From an uncultured Eubacteriales bacterium (GTDB lineage Bacteria > Bacillota > Clostridia > Oscillospirales > Acutalibacteraceae): a stretch of DNA of 6,727 nucleotides. Every line of letters starts with the position of its first letter. Within the stretch, counting starts at the first letter, position 1. Where the stretch lies: NCBI GenBank assembly GCA_900313125.1, contig OMPZ01000095.1:1-6727 (forward strand). The letters are read 5' to 3'. The translations under genes were made by a program, and so were the position numbers. Shown piece by piece: positions 1 through 6,248 of this stretch. The notes beneath the pieces are model-generated. The model worked only from the letters and a program-made list of their open reading frames with translations, was not told the DNA's origin and did not search any database.

Positions 1-205
1 AGCGTAACGGCGTAAAATATTTAGCGTAAGCGTCCACGTTGGGGATTATTATTCCCTCCTTTTCCATTGCGCCGACATCGCAGCCGAGCGTTTTCATATA
101 AGCAAGTCTCGACTCCTCGAACCAGCGAATGTGATTTGAGTGGTGTACTATTCCCATCATATCCGTTTCGTAGTAGTTCGGAGTCCTGCGATAAATGTAG
201 CTCAT
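1..205 (-). CDS. Acyl-CoA thioesterase, YbgC/FadM-like hotdog (4HBT) family, 5' part of gene
   Basis: Only the N-terminal 68 residues are present; the reading frame is open to the window edge and the rest lies outside. The translation starts MSYIYRRTPNYYETD and continues with M-M-G-I-V-H-H-S-N-H, then R-W-F-E-E-S-R-L. This is the hallmark N-terminus of small hotdog-fold acyl-CoA thioesterases, in which a conserved Asp (here D15 of YETD) precedes the G-x-V-x-H segment and acts in thioester hydrolysis. Family members are cytoplasmic, about 130-150 residues long, and hydrolyse short acyl-CoA or aromatic acyl-CoA substrates; the substrate here cannot be read from sequence. The ATG at 205 is supported by an AAGGAG-type ribosome binding site at 215-220. 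The gene lies 69 nt downstream of pflA on the same strand with a hairpin between them and no room for an obvious promoter, so readthrough from pflBA is likely. Confidence in the family is good; the specific function is open. Confidence 0.85.
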   Translation of the reverse strand, partial: MSYIYRRTPNYYETDMMGIVHHSNHIRWFEESRLAYMKTLGCDVGAMEKEGIIIPNVDAYAKYFTPLR

Positions 206-230
206 TTTATGAATCTCCTTTCAAAATCAC

Positions 231-271
231 AGTAACTCTGCCAGACATTTTTCAGTCTCGGCAGAGTTACT
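231..271 (-). terminator. Strong hairpin after pflA, possible weak terminator or mRNA processing element
   Basis: A perfect 12-bp inverted repeat (231-242 AGTAACTCTGCC with 260-271) is continued by a 4-bp inner stem (243-246 with 255-258). One base (259) is bulged and the loop has 8 nt. The hairpin starts 3 nt after the pflA stop codon. The minus-strand sequence after it is only moderately T-rich (GTGATTTTG) and then runs straight into the ribosome binding site of the thioesterase gene. It therefore lacks a proper U-tract. A leaky terminator or a 3'-end stabiliser that lowers expression of the distal gene fits better than a full stop. Confidence 0.5.
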
Positions 272-274
272 TAT

Positions 275-1033
275 TCAATGATAAGAGGAAACCTTCAAAA
301 TTTCCTCTGCTTTCGCGACCTGCTCCTCGGTCGGGACGGACGCGTCTTTTAATTGATAATCAAGTCCAAGCTTTTCCCACGAGGGAACGCCGAACGCATG
401 ATAAGGCAGCACCTCTACGCGTTCTACCGTTTTGAGTGAGGATATGAACTCCGACATTTTGCGGAGATCCTCTTCGTCATCGGTCAGACCCGGTACGAGA
501 ACGTGGCGTATCCACATCGGTTTGCCGATATCGGAAAGATACTGCGCCATTTCTTTGATGTTGTCGTTACCCATGCCGGTGAGCGCGGTGTGCTTGTCGT
601 TTTCCCACTCCTTGAGGTCGAGAATAACGAGGTCGGTAAGTGACATCAGCTCGTCAAATCCTGCGAGCCATTTTTCGTCCCTGCAGAAGGGCTGTCCCGC
701 CGTGTCGATCGCCGTATGGACATTCTGCTTTTTTGCGAGCTTAAAGAACTCTGTAATAAACGGGATCTGCAGCAGAGGTTCTCCGCCGCTTACGGTGATA
801 CCTCCGTTTGATTTCCAATAGGCTTTAAAACGCCACACCTTATCGAAAAGCTGCCTTGCTGTCCACATTGAGCCGCCTCCCGCCCATGTCTCGGGGTTAT
901 GGCAGTATTTGCAGCGCAAAGCGCAGCCTTGCATAAACACCACAAATCTTACTCCGGGACCGTCCACAAGCCCAAAGCTTTCGAGCGAATGGACGCTGCC
1001 CTTAATTTCGTCTTTGCCGTAGTTGTATGCCAT
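275..1033 (-). CDS. pflA: Pyruvate formate-lyase activating enzyme (radical SAM)
   Basis: This 252-residue protein activates pyruvate formate-lyase. It uses a [4Fe-4S] cluster and S-adenosylmethionine to make a 5'-deoxyadenosyl radical that abstracts hydrogen from the glycine of PflB. The cluster motif CxxxCxxC is at C37, C41 and C44 (CALRCKYCHNP), preceded by the family signature G-x-V-D-G-P-G-V-R-F at residues 21-30. The SAM-binding GGEP is at 83-86, DTAG at 110-113, and R-H-V-L-V-P-G at 176-182. Length matches the usual 240-265 residues and no conserved element is missing. Activating enzymes with ferredoxin-like inserts, which serve other glycyl radical enzymes, are longer; this one has no extra cluster domain, which fits true PflA. 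The ATG at 1033 follows an AAGGG ribosome binding site that overlaps the pflB stop codon, with only nine bases between the genes. The two genes are thus almost certainly one operon and translationally linked. Confidence 0.97.
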   Translation of the reverse strand: MAYNYGKDEIKGSVHSLESFGLVDGPGVRFVVFMQGCALRCKYCHNPETWAGGGSMWTARQLFDKVWRFKAYWKSNGGITVSGGEPLLQIPFITEFFKLAKKQNVHTAIDTAGQPFCRDEKWLAGFDELMSLTDLVILDLKEWENDKHTALTGMGNDNIKEMAQYLSDIGKPMWIRHVLVPGLTDDEEDLRKMSEFISSLKTVERVEVLPYHAFGVPSWEKLGLDYQLKDASVPTEEQVAKAEEILKVSSYH

Positions 1034-1042
1034 GTCGATCCC

Positions 1043-3295
1043 TTACATGATCTTATGGCAGGTACGAGCGATAACGTCAAGCTGCTGCTGTCTCGTCAGA
1101 TTGATGAACTTGACTGCATAGCCCGATACTCTGATCGTAAAGTTTGCGTACTCCTCTTTTTCGGGGTGCTCCATTGCGTCGATCAGCTTTTCCGTACCGA
1201 ACACATTTACATTGAGGTGATGTGCTCCTTGGTCGAAATAGCCGTCCATGACCTGTACGAGGTTGTTCTTTCTCTCGCTGTCATCGTGACCGAGGGCCGC
1301 CGGGCTGATCGTCTGGGTATTGGAGATACCGTCGAGCGCCCACTCGTAGGGCAGCTTTGCAACGGAGTTAAGAGAAGCAAGCAGACCGCTCTTCTCTGCG
1401 CCGTAGCTCGGGTTTGCACCGGGCGAGAACGGCTCTCCTGACTTTCTGCCGTCGGGGAGCGCACCCGTGTACTTGCCGTAAACTACGTTCGATGTGATTG
1501 TAAGGATAGATGTCGAGGGCTCGGAGTTTCTGTATGTGTGGTATTTTTTGATCTTGTCAAGGAACGTTTTGAGAAGCCAGAGCGCGATATCGTCTGCGCG
1601 GTCGTCATCGTTGCCGTAACGCGGGAAGTCGCCCTCCACATCGTAATCAACAACGTAGCCGTCGTCGTTTCTTATCGCTTTGACCTTTGCGTATTTGATC
1701 GCGCTGAGCGAATCGACAACGTGTGAGAAGCCGGCGATGCCTGTCGCGAAGGTGCGGCGGACGTTCGTGTCGATGAGAGCCATTTCGGCTGCTTCGTAAT
1801 AGTATTTGTCATGCATATAGTGGATAAGGTTGAGCGCGTTTACATATACGCCTGCAAGCCAGTCCATCATAAACAGGTATTTGTCGAGCACCTCGTCGTA
1901 ATCGAGATATTCGGTGGTGATGGGCGCGCTTTTCGGGCCGATCTGCTCGAAGGTCATCTCGTCAACGCCGCCGTTGATAGCGTACGTCAGGCACTTTGCA
2001 AGATTTGCGCGCGCTCCGAAGAACTGCATCTCCTTGCCCGTCTGAGTAGCCGATACACAGCAGCAGATCGAGTAATCGTCGCCCCATACGGGCTTCATAA
2101 CGTCGTCGTTTTCATACTGGATAGAGCTCGTCGTGATAGAGATGTGAGCCGCATATTTCTTGAAGTTGTCCGGCAGCGCCGATGAATAAAGGACGGTAAG
2201 GTTAGGTTCGGGGGAAGGTCCCATATTCTCAAGCGTATGGAGAAAACGGTAATCGCTCTTCGTTACCATAGAGCGTCCGTCCATACCGATGCCGCCGACC
2301 TCGAGCGTTGCCCAAACAGGGTCGCCGGAGAACAGCATATTGTAGGAAGGGATACGCGCAAAGCGTACCATTCTGAATTTCATGACGAGATGGTCGATAA
2401 GCTCCTGAGCTTCTTCCTCGGTAAGGGTGCCGTTGTCGATATCTCTCTGGATATAGATATCAAGGAACGTCGCGATCCTGCCGACGCTCATAGCGGCGCC
2501 GTTCTGCGTTTTAATCGCAGAAAGATAGCCGAAGTAAAGCCATTGAACGGCTTCGCGCGCGTTAGCCGCCGGCACGGAGATATCAAAGCCGTAGCTTGCT
2601 GCCATTTTCTTCATATCCTTGAGGGCTGCCACCTGCATGGCGATCTCTTCGCGCTGACGAATGATATCCTCCGTCATTTTGCCGTCGCCGCAGTTTGCGT
2701 GATCCTTCAGCTTCTCTTCGATGAGGAAGTCAATGCCGTAAAGCGCAACGCGGCGGTAGTCGCCTACGATGCGTCCGCGGCCGTATGTGTCCGGCAGACC
2801 CGTGATAACGTGGGAATGACGGCACTTCATCATTTCGGGAGTGTATGCCATAAACACCGCGTCGTTGTGTGTGCGGTGGTATTTTGTGAATATCTCGTGC
2901 AGCTCGGGGCTCGGCGTATATCCGTGAGTCGTACAAGCCTGCTCCGCCATGCGGATACCGCCATACGGCATGAAGGCGCGCTTTAGCGGCTTGTCGGTCT
3001 GGAGACCTACGACCGTTTCAAGCTCCTTCATAGAGTCGTTTATATATCCCGGATCGTGAGAAGTGAGCGACGACACGATGTCGGTGTCCATATCAAGGAC
3101 GCCGCCCTTCTGGCGCTCCTCCTTCTGCAGACGCTGAAGCTCGCCCCACAGCTTGTCGGTAGCTTCCGTCGGACCTGCAAGAAAGCTCTCGTCGCCGTCG
3201 TAGGGAGTGTAGTTCTTCTGGATGAAATCACGGGTGTTGATCTCCTCCTGCCACAGACGTCCCTCAAAGCCTTCCCACTGTGTAAATCTTGTCAT
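1043..3295 (-). CDS. pflB: Formate C-acetyltransferase (pyruvate formate-lyase)
   Basis: PflB converts pyruvate and CoA to acetyl-CoA and formate during anaerobic sugar fermentation, in the cytoplasm. The protein has 750 residues, close to the 760 of the E. coli enzyme, and aligns in memory along its whole length. The PFL domain covers roughly residues 1-620. The catalytic cysteine pair lies in Y-S-I-C-C-C-V-S-A (C411-C413), with C412 and C413 matching E. coli C418 and C419. It is followed by the conserved QFFGARANLAK. The glycyl radical domain ends in R-V-S-G-Y-A-V-K-F, with G725 as the radical-bearing glycine, 25 residues from the C-terminus as usual. An extra cysteine (C411) stands directly before the pair where E. 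coli has alanine. The ATG at 3295 is set by an AAGGGGG ribosome binding site 9 nt upstream. The gene is preceded by a 350-nt gap with candidate promoters and a structured leader, and followed at nine bases by pflA. Homologues such as glycerol dehydratase lack the C-C pair, so pyruvate specificity is well supported. Confidence 0.98.
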   Translation of the reverse strand: MTRFTQWEGFEGRLWQEEINTRDFIQKNYTPYDGDESFLAGPTEATDKLWGELQRLQKEERQKGGVLDMDTDIVSSLTSHDPGYINDSMKELETVVGLQTDKPLKRAFMPYGGIRMAEQACTTHGYTPSPELHEIFTKYHRTHNDAVFMAYTPEMMKCRHSHVITGLPDTYGRGRIVGDYRRVALYGIDFLIEEKLKDHANCGDGKMTEDIIRQREEIAMQVAALKDMKKMAASYGFDISVPAANAREAVQWLYFGYLSAIKTQNGAAMSVGRIATFLDIYIQRDIDNGTLTEEEAQELIDHLVMKFRMVRFARIPSYNMLFSGDPVWATLEVGGIGMDGRSMVTKSDYRFLHTLENMGPSPEPNLTVLYSSALPDNFKKYAAHISITTSSIQYENDDVMKPVWGDDYSICCCVSATQTGKEMQFFGARANLAKCLTYAINGGVDEMTFEQIGPKSAPITTEYLDYDEVLDKYLFMMDWLAGVYVNALNLIHYMHDKYYYEAAEMALIDTNVRRTFATGIAGFSHVVDSLSAIKYAKVKAIRNDDGYVVDYDVEGDFPRYGNDDDRADDIALWLLKTFLDKIKKYHTYRNSEPSTSILTITSNVVYGKYTGALPDGRKSGEPFSPGANPSYGAEKSGLLASLNSVAKLPYEWALDGISNTQTISPAALGHDDSERKNNLVQVMDGYFDQGAHHLNVNVFGTEKLIDAMEHPEKEEYANFTIRVSGYAVKFINLTRQQQLDVIARTCHKIM

Positions 3296-3307
3296 TATAG
3301 GTTTCCC

Positions 3308-3387
3308 CCTTAGTAATTAAGTATATGCTAAGGCAGCGATCAAACGTTATAACTCAGCTCGGGTCATTGCGTTTGATCTTACTTAAT
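3308..3387 (-). promoter_or_regulatory. Structured pflB leader with alternative pairing to the ribosome binding site
   Basis: Three complementary pairs occur in the 90 nt before pflB. Pair A is 3316-3323 with 3380-3387 (8 bp, ATTAAGTA/TACTTAAT). Pair B is 3338-3346 with 3370-3378 (9 bp, GATCAAACG/CGTTTGATC); it is nested in A with one base between the stems on one side and fourteen on the other. Pair C is 3328-3333 with 3308-3313 (CCTTAG/CTAAGG in the transcript), and the second arm contains the start of the pflB ribosome binding site. A and C interleave, so they either compete or form a pseudoknot. This could be a translational switch, or B could be a DNA operator. No known riboswitch consensus was recognised. 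The pairings are read directly; the regulatory role is inference. Confidence 0.45.
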
Positions 3388-3399
3388 GCGTCGACTTTT

Positions 3400-3429
3400 C
3401 TTATAAAATAATGCGAAAATCAAGCCCAA
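3400..3429 (-). promoter_or_regulatory. Candidate proximal pflB promoter
   Basis: On the minus strand TTGGGC (3429-3424) is followed after 18 nt by TATAAG (3405-3400), which has five of six consensus bases at -10. Transcription would start near 3393, just ahead of the outer stem of the structured leader. The -35 match is only partial, so this is one of two candidates. Confidence 0.35.
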
Positions 3430-3489
3430 AACACAATATATATGGATCTTCGACACATAGAATAAATATATCTGCTGTTACCGCCACAT

Positions 3490-3520
3490 ATTATAATAAC
3501 ACTTTTTTTATAAAAATCAA
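3490..3520 (-). promoter_or_regulatory. Candidate distal pflB promoter
   Basis: A perfect -10 hexamer TATAAT (3495-3490) has a TTGATT (3520-3515) upstream with a 19-nt spacer, which is longer than optimal. The surroundings are very AT-rich, with A and T runs that resemble an UP element. It would give a leader of about 190 nt. The region is AT-rich enough for a chance match. Confidence 0.4.
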
Positions 3521-3555
3521 TAGTTATTTTTATTTTTTTGAAGGTTATCACGATA

Positions 3556-3602
3556 TTGTAATCTCCGCGTTTGTGCAAATAAACCAAGCGCAGAGCTTAC
3601 AA
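3556..3602 (-). repeat. Long imperfect hairpin between glyQS and pflB
   Basis: Positions 3556-3573 pair with 3585-3602 around an 11-nt loop. Of 18 positions, 15 are Watson-Crick, one is a G-U (on the minus strand) and two are mismatches; the ends are TTGTAA/TTACAA. The hairpin lies 44-90 nt past the GlyRS stop codon and upstream of the candidate pflB promoters. Neither strand has a run of T directly after it, so it is not a standard intrinsic terminator. It may be a 3'-end structure of the GlyRS mRNA or a protein-binding palindrome for pflB control. The rest of the gap 3296-3645 holds only AT-rich sequence and the elements listed separately; I see no gene in it. Confidence 0.5.
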
Positions 3603-3645
3603 TTTACAAAATAAAACTTCAAAAAACGCCTATCTTCGTCTGAGA

Positions 3646-5031
3646 TCAGAACGCGATCTTCTTGTTGAGGTAATCTACAAGCTCGTCGATCGGCACTCTT
3701 TCCTGCTGCATCGTGTCTCTGTCGCGCACGGTCACGCAGCGGTCGTCTCTTGTGTCGAAGTCGTAAGTGATGCAGAACGGCGTACCGATCTCGTCCTCAC
3801 GGCGGTAACGCTTGCCGATCGTGCCTGCTTCGTCATAGTCGATCATGAAGTGCTTGGAGAGCATCTCGTAAAGCTCGGTAGCTTCGCCGGAAAGCTTCTT
3901 TACAAGCGGGAGAACGGCTGCCTTAAACGGCGCGAGAGCCGGGTGGAAGCGAAGAACTACTCTCGTATCCTCCTTGCCCTTATCCTCGATCTTCTCCTCG
4001 TCATAAGCCTCGGTCATAACGGCGAGGAAGAGACGCTCTACGCCGAGAGACGGCTCGATAACGTAAGGAACGTACTTCTCGTTCGTTTCGGGATCCTGAT
4101 AATCGAGCTTCTTGCCGCTCGTTTCGATGTGGCGTGTAAGGTCGTAGTTAGTTCTGTCTGCGATGCCCCAAAGCTCGCCCCAGCCGAACGGGAATAGATA
4201 TTCAAAATCGGTCGTTGCCTTTGAGTAGCAGGAAAGCTCCTCCTTCTCCTGGTCGCGCAGACGAAGATTCTCCGACTTGATGCCCAGCGAATAGAGCCAG
4301 TCGCGGCAGAAGCCTCTCCAGTACTCGAACCACTCAAGGTCTGTGTCAGGCTTGCAGAAAAACTCAAGCTCCATCTGCTCAAATTCGCGAACACGGAAAA
4401 TGAAGTTGCCGGGGGTGATCTCGTTTCTGAACGATTTACCGATCTGAGCAACGCCGAAGGGTACCTTCTTTCTCGTTGTTCTCTGGATATTTGCGAAATT
4501 TACGAAAATGCCCTGAGCCGTTTCGGGACGGAGATAAAGCTCGTTCTTTGTGTCCTCGGTTACGCCCTGGAACGTTTTGAACATGAGGTTGAACTGCCTG
4601 ATGTCGGTGAAGTCATGCTTGCCGCAGTTCGGGCAGGGAATGCTCTTCTCTTTGATGTAGTCCATCATCTGATCGTTCGACCAGCCGGCAACGTTCGTGC
4701 CGTCGAAGTCCTCGATAAGGTTGTCCGCTCTGTGGCGCGTTTTGCAGGCGCGGCAGTCCATGAGCGGATCGGAGAAACCGCCGAGATGACCCGACGCTAC
4801 CCATGTCTGAGGATTCATAAGGATAGCGGAGTCAAGACCTACGTTATACTTGTTCTCCTGAACGAATTTTTTGAGCCACGCGCTCTTTATATTATTTTTT
4901 AGCTGCATACCGAGCGGACCGTAGTCCCATGTGTTGGCAAGACCGCCGTAGATCTCGCTGCCCGGGTACACGAAGCCTCTGCCCTTACACAGCGCAACAA
5001 TTTTTTCCATTGTCTTTTCTGAATTATTCAT
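3646..5031 (-). CDS. glyQS: Glycine--tRNA ligase, single-chain dimeric type
   Basis: This class II aminoacyl-tRNA synthetase charges tRNA-Gly with glycine in the cytoplasm. It has 461 residues, the size of the bacterial alpha2 type (also named glyS), not the split alpha/beta type. Conserved features in order: the N-terminal G-F-V-Y-P-G-S-E-I-Y-G-G (19-30) and W-D-Y-G-P-L-G (35-41); a likely zinc site with C93, C96, C133 and C136; R-P-E-T-A-Q-G (168-174); motif 2 with F-R-N-E-I-T-P (201-207); motif 3 with P-S-L-G-V-E-R (327-333); and a C-terminal anticodon-binding domain from about residue 363. I chose the ATG at 5031, not the in-frame ATG at 5067. An AGGAGG at 5040-5045 stands 8 nt before the first, the second has no ribosome binding site, and the family N-terminus fits the shorter form. 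The gene appears monocistronic, with its own promoter at 5103-5131 and no T-box leader. No convincing terminator follows it: the T run at 3621-3626 is preceded only by a weak, distant 6-bp stem. Confidence 0.97.
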   Translation of the reverse strand: MNNSEKTMEKIVALCKGRGFVYPGSEIYGGLANTWDYGPLGMQLKNNIKSAWLKKFVQENKYNVGLDSAILMNPQTWVASGHLGGFSDPLMDCRACKTRHRADNLIEDFDGTNVAGWSNDQMMDYIKEKSIPCPNCGKHDFTDIRQFNLMFKTFQGVTEDTKNELYLRPETAQGIFVNFANIQRTTRKKVPFGVAQIGKSFRNEITPGNFIFRVREFEQMELEFFCKPDTDLEWFEYWRGFCRDWLYSLGIKSENLRLRDQEKEELSCYSKATTDFEYLFPFGWGELWGIADRTNYDLTRHIETSGKKLDYQDPETNEKYVPYVIEPSLGVERLFLAVMTEAYDEEKIEDKGKEDTRVVLRFHPALAPFKAAVLPLVKKLSGEATELYEMLSKHFMIDYDEAGTIGKRYRREDEIGTPFCITYDFDTRDDRCVTVRDRDTMQQERVPIDELVDYLNKKIAF

Positions 5032-5102
5032 ATTGATCTCCTCCTGAATGTCGTACGCAGAAAGCATCGTCAGGCTTTGCGTTCCGCGTCATCAATGATA
5101 CC

Positions 5103-5131
5103 ATTTTATCACCGTTTGTGGTTTTTGGCAA
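5103..5131 (-). promoter_or_regulatory. Promoter of glycyl-tRNA synthetase gene
   Basis: On the minus strand TTGCCA (5131-5126) is followed after exactly 17 nt by TAAAAT (5108-5103). Each hexamer matches the sigma-A consensus at five of six bases, and a TG one base before the -10 gives an extended -10 form. Transcription would start near 5096, leaving a leader of about 65 nt before the ATG at 5031. Confidence 0.8.
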
Positions 5132-5153
5132 TAAGTAAAAGGAAAATTATCGC

Positions 5154-5196
5154 AAAAAAGAAACGGGGCGCACGGCAAATAGCCGCTGCCCCGTTT
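5154..5196 (-). terminator. Intrinsic terminator of the LRR-dockerin gene
   Basis: A perfect 9-bp stem (5161-5169 AAACGGGGC with 5188-5196) holds an inner 4-bp stem (5173-5176 with 5182-5185) and a 5-nt loop. On the minus strand it is followed by C and six T (5160-5154). It begins 2 nt after the LRR-dockerin stop codon and isolates that gene from the GlyRS promoter downstream. Confidence 0.93.
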
Positions 5197-5198
5197 TG

Positions 5199-6179
5199 TT
5201 ACATTGTTTTGCCGATGCCGAGATTAGAGCTCATGCCTATGCTGTAGCGAAGAACATGGACTGCGTCGGCAGATGTGATCTGGTTGTCGCCGTCAACGTC
5301 GGCAAGCTTTTTGCTCTTGTCGCCGAGGATAACGAGACTTGCGCTGCTTCTGAGGATAATGAGCGCGTCTGACGATGTGATGCGCGAGTCGCCGTCAAGG
5401 TCGCCCTTGATACCCGTGTTGGAATCGGGGAGCACAACGGGTTCCGTCTTAGGCTCCGGGGTAGGTGCAGACGTGCCGTCCGCAACGAAGGGGATGTTAT
5501 GTTCCTTTGCGAAGGTCTCGGCATACGAGCCGGATTTGCCGTAGATCGTTACATTTTTACTTTCTGCGAAAGCATCACTATCTATCGTATCGACCGAAGC
5601 CGGTATAACTACCTTCTTAAGAGCAGGGCAATTAAAAAAGGCATTATAGTCTATGGTCTTTACACCTTCCTGCATTATTGCCGTCTCGAGCGAGGGGCAG
5701 TCATTAAAAGCGTACCTTATCATCTCCACATTGCCCGGGATCGTGACCTGCTTGAGTGATTTGCTGTCGGAGAATGTAAAGTACAGCTCCTTCATGCCTT
5801 TTCCTATATTGACGGATTCGAGCTTTTCACAATGTGCGAAAGCAAAGTGCGCGCATTCCGTTACGGTATCGGGTATCGTTACACCTGTTATATTCTTATT
5901 CAACCAAAACGCCCTATCTCCGATGTAGGTAACGGTCTTTCCGCCAAGCTTGCTCGGGATAGTAACGTTACCGCCCGCGCCTGTATATTTTTCGATAGAA
6001 ACGGTACCATCCTCGCGAACGACATAGCCATACTCGCCCTCGGTGATGATCTCAACGCTATTCGTTGTATCCTGTACTGCCTGTTCCGTTATCTCCGCCG
6101 CGCTTACGGAATACGATGCCGCAAACGGCGTGATAAGCATTGCGCCCGCAACAACGGCGCTCAAAAGCCTTCTTTTCAT
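5199..6179 (-). CDS. Secreted leucine-rich-repeat protein with C-terminal dockerin
   Basis: This 326-residue protein carries a Sec signal peptide: K2-R4, a hydrophobic stretch to about residue 21, and likely cleavage after SVSA near residue 27. Residues about 69-210 form five to six BspA-type (LRR_5) repeats of about 23 residues. These show recurrent I-P-x-x-V turns (102, 148 and 192 region) and aromatic A-F positions with following Cys (C117, C161, C184). A cap segment, T-I-Y-G-K-S-G-S-Y-A-E-T-F-A (211-224), closes the solenoid. A Pro/Thr linker (about 234-254) leads to a dockerin with two calcium loops: D260, D262, D264, D271 and D294, D296, D298, D305. A dockerin binds a cohesin on a scaffoldin, so the protein is probably attached to a cellulosome- or amylosome-like complex outside the cell. 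The LRR part probably binds protein or glycan; no catalytic domain is present. I chose the ATG at 6179 over the in-frame one at 6197 because AGGAGG lies at 6188-6193 and the signal peptide then starts correctly. It is transcribed alone, from a consensus promoter to an intrinsic terminator. Target and cohesin partner are unknown. Confidence 0.92.
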   Translation of the reverse strand: MKRRLLSAVVAGAMLITPFAASYSVSAAEITEQAVQDTTNSVEIITEGEYGYVVREDGTVSIEKYTGAGGNVTIPSKLGGKTVTYIGDRAFWLNKNITGVTIPDTVTECAHFAFAHCEKLESVNIGKGMKELYFTFSDSKSLKQVTIPGNVEMIRYAFNDCPSLETAIMQEGVKTIDYNAFFNCPALKKVVIPASVDTIDSDAFAESKNVTIYGKSGSYAETFAKEHNIPFVADGTSAPTPEPKTEPVVLPDSNTGIKGDLDGDSRITSSDALIILRSSASLVILGDKSKKLADVDGDNQITSADAVHVLRYSIGMSSNLGIGKTM

Positions 6180-6194
6180 TGATGTTTCCTCCTG

Positions 6195-6241
6195 CAAAAA
6201 ATGATCCGATCAAACGGCACTTATGTGACCGCGTCATTTGA
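6195..6241 (-). promoter_or_regulatory. Structured leader of the LRR-dockerin gene, possible attenuator
   Basis: In the transcript the leader folds as TCAAA (6241-6237) with TTTGA (6214-6210), and CGG plus CAC (6231-6229, 6227-6225) with GTG plus CCG (6220-6215). The bulges are five bases and one base, and the loop has four. A small palindrome TGATC-C-GATCA (6202-6212) and then six T (6195-6200, minus strand) follow, just before the ribosome binding site. The T run is 9 nt from the main stem, so termination would be weak. It could attenuate this gene or stop readthrough from the dehydrogenase gene upstream. Role inferred only. Confidence 0.35.
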
Positions 6242-6248
6242 CAAAAGT

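Noticed and set aside
2237..2986. 249-codon open frame on the plus strand
   Set aside because: It is fully antisense to the highly conserved pflB gene, has no recognisable domain and is a codon-bias shadow; the same holds for the other plus-strand frames inside pflB, pflA, GlyRS and the LRR gene.
3411..3614. 67-codon plus-strand frame in the glyQS-pflB gap
   Set aside because: There is no ribosome binding site before the ATG, composition is low-complexity AT-rich, and it crosses the hairpin and candidate promoters of pflB.
3619..3653. Intrinsic terminator of GlyRS at the T run 3621-3626
   Set aside because: The only stem (3637-3653) is 6 bp with a bulge, overlaps the stop codon, and is 10 nt from the T run.
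5032..5067. Longer GlyRS start at the ATG at 5067
   Set aside because: It has no ribosome binding site, while a perfect AGGAGG precedes the ATG at 5031.
5032..5153. T-box riboswitch before glycyl-tRNA synthetase
   Set aside because: T-boxes often precede this gene in Firmicutes, but the leader after the promoter is only about 65 nt and has no T-box sequence or antiterminator.
6202..6212. FNR-type box in the LRR-dockerin leader (TGATC-C-GATCA)
   Set aside because: The spacing between half sites is three bases instead of four and it lies downstream of the promoter; no support for FNR binding.
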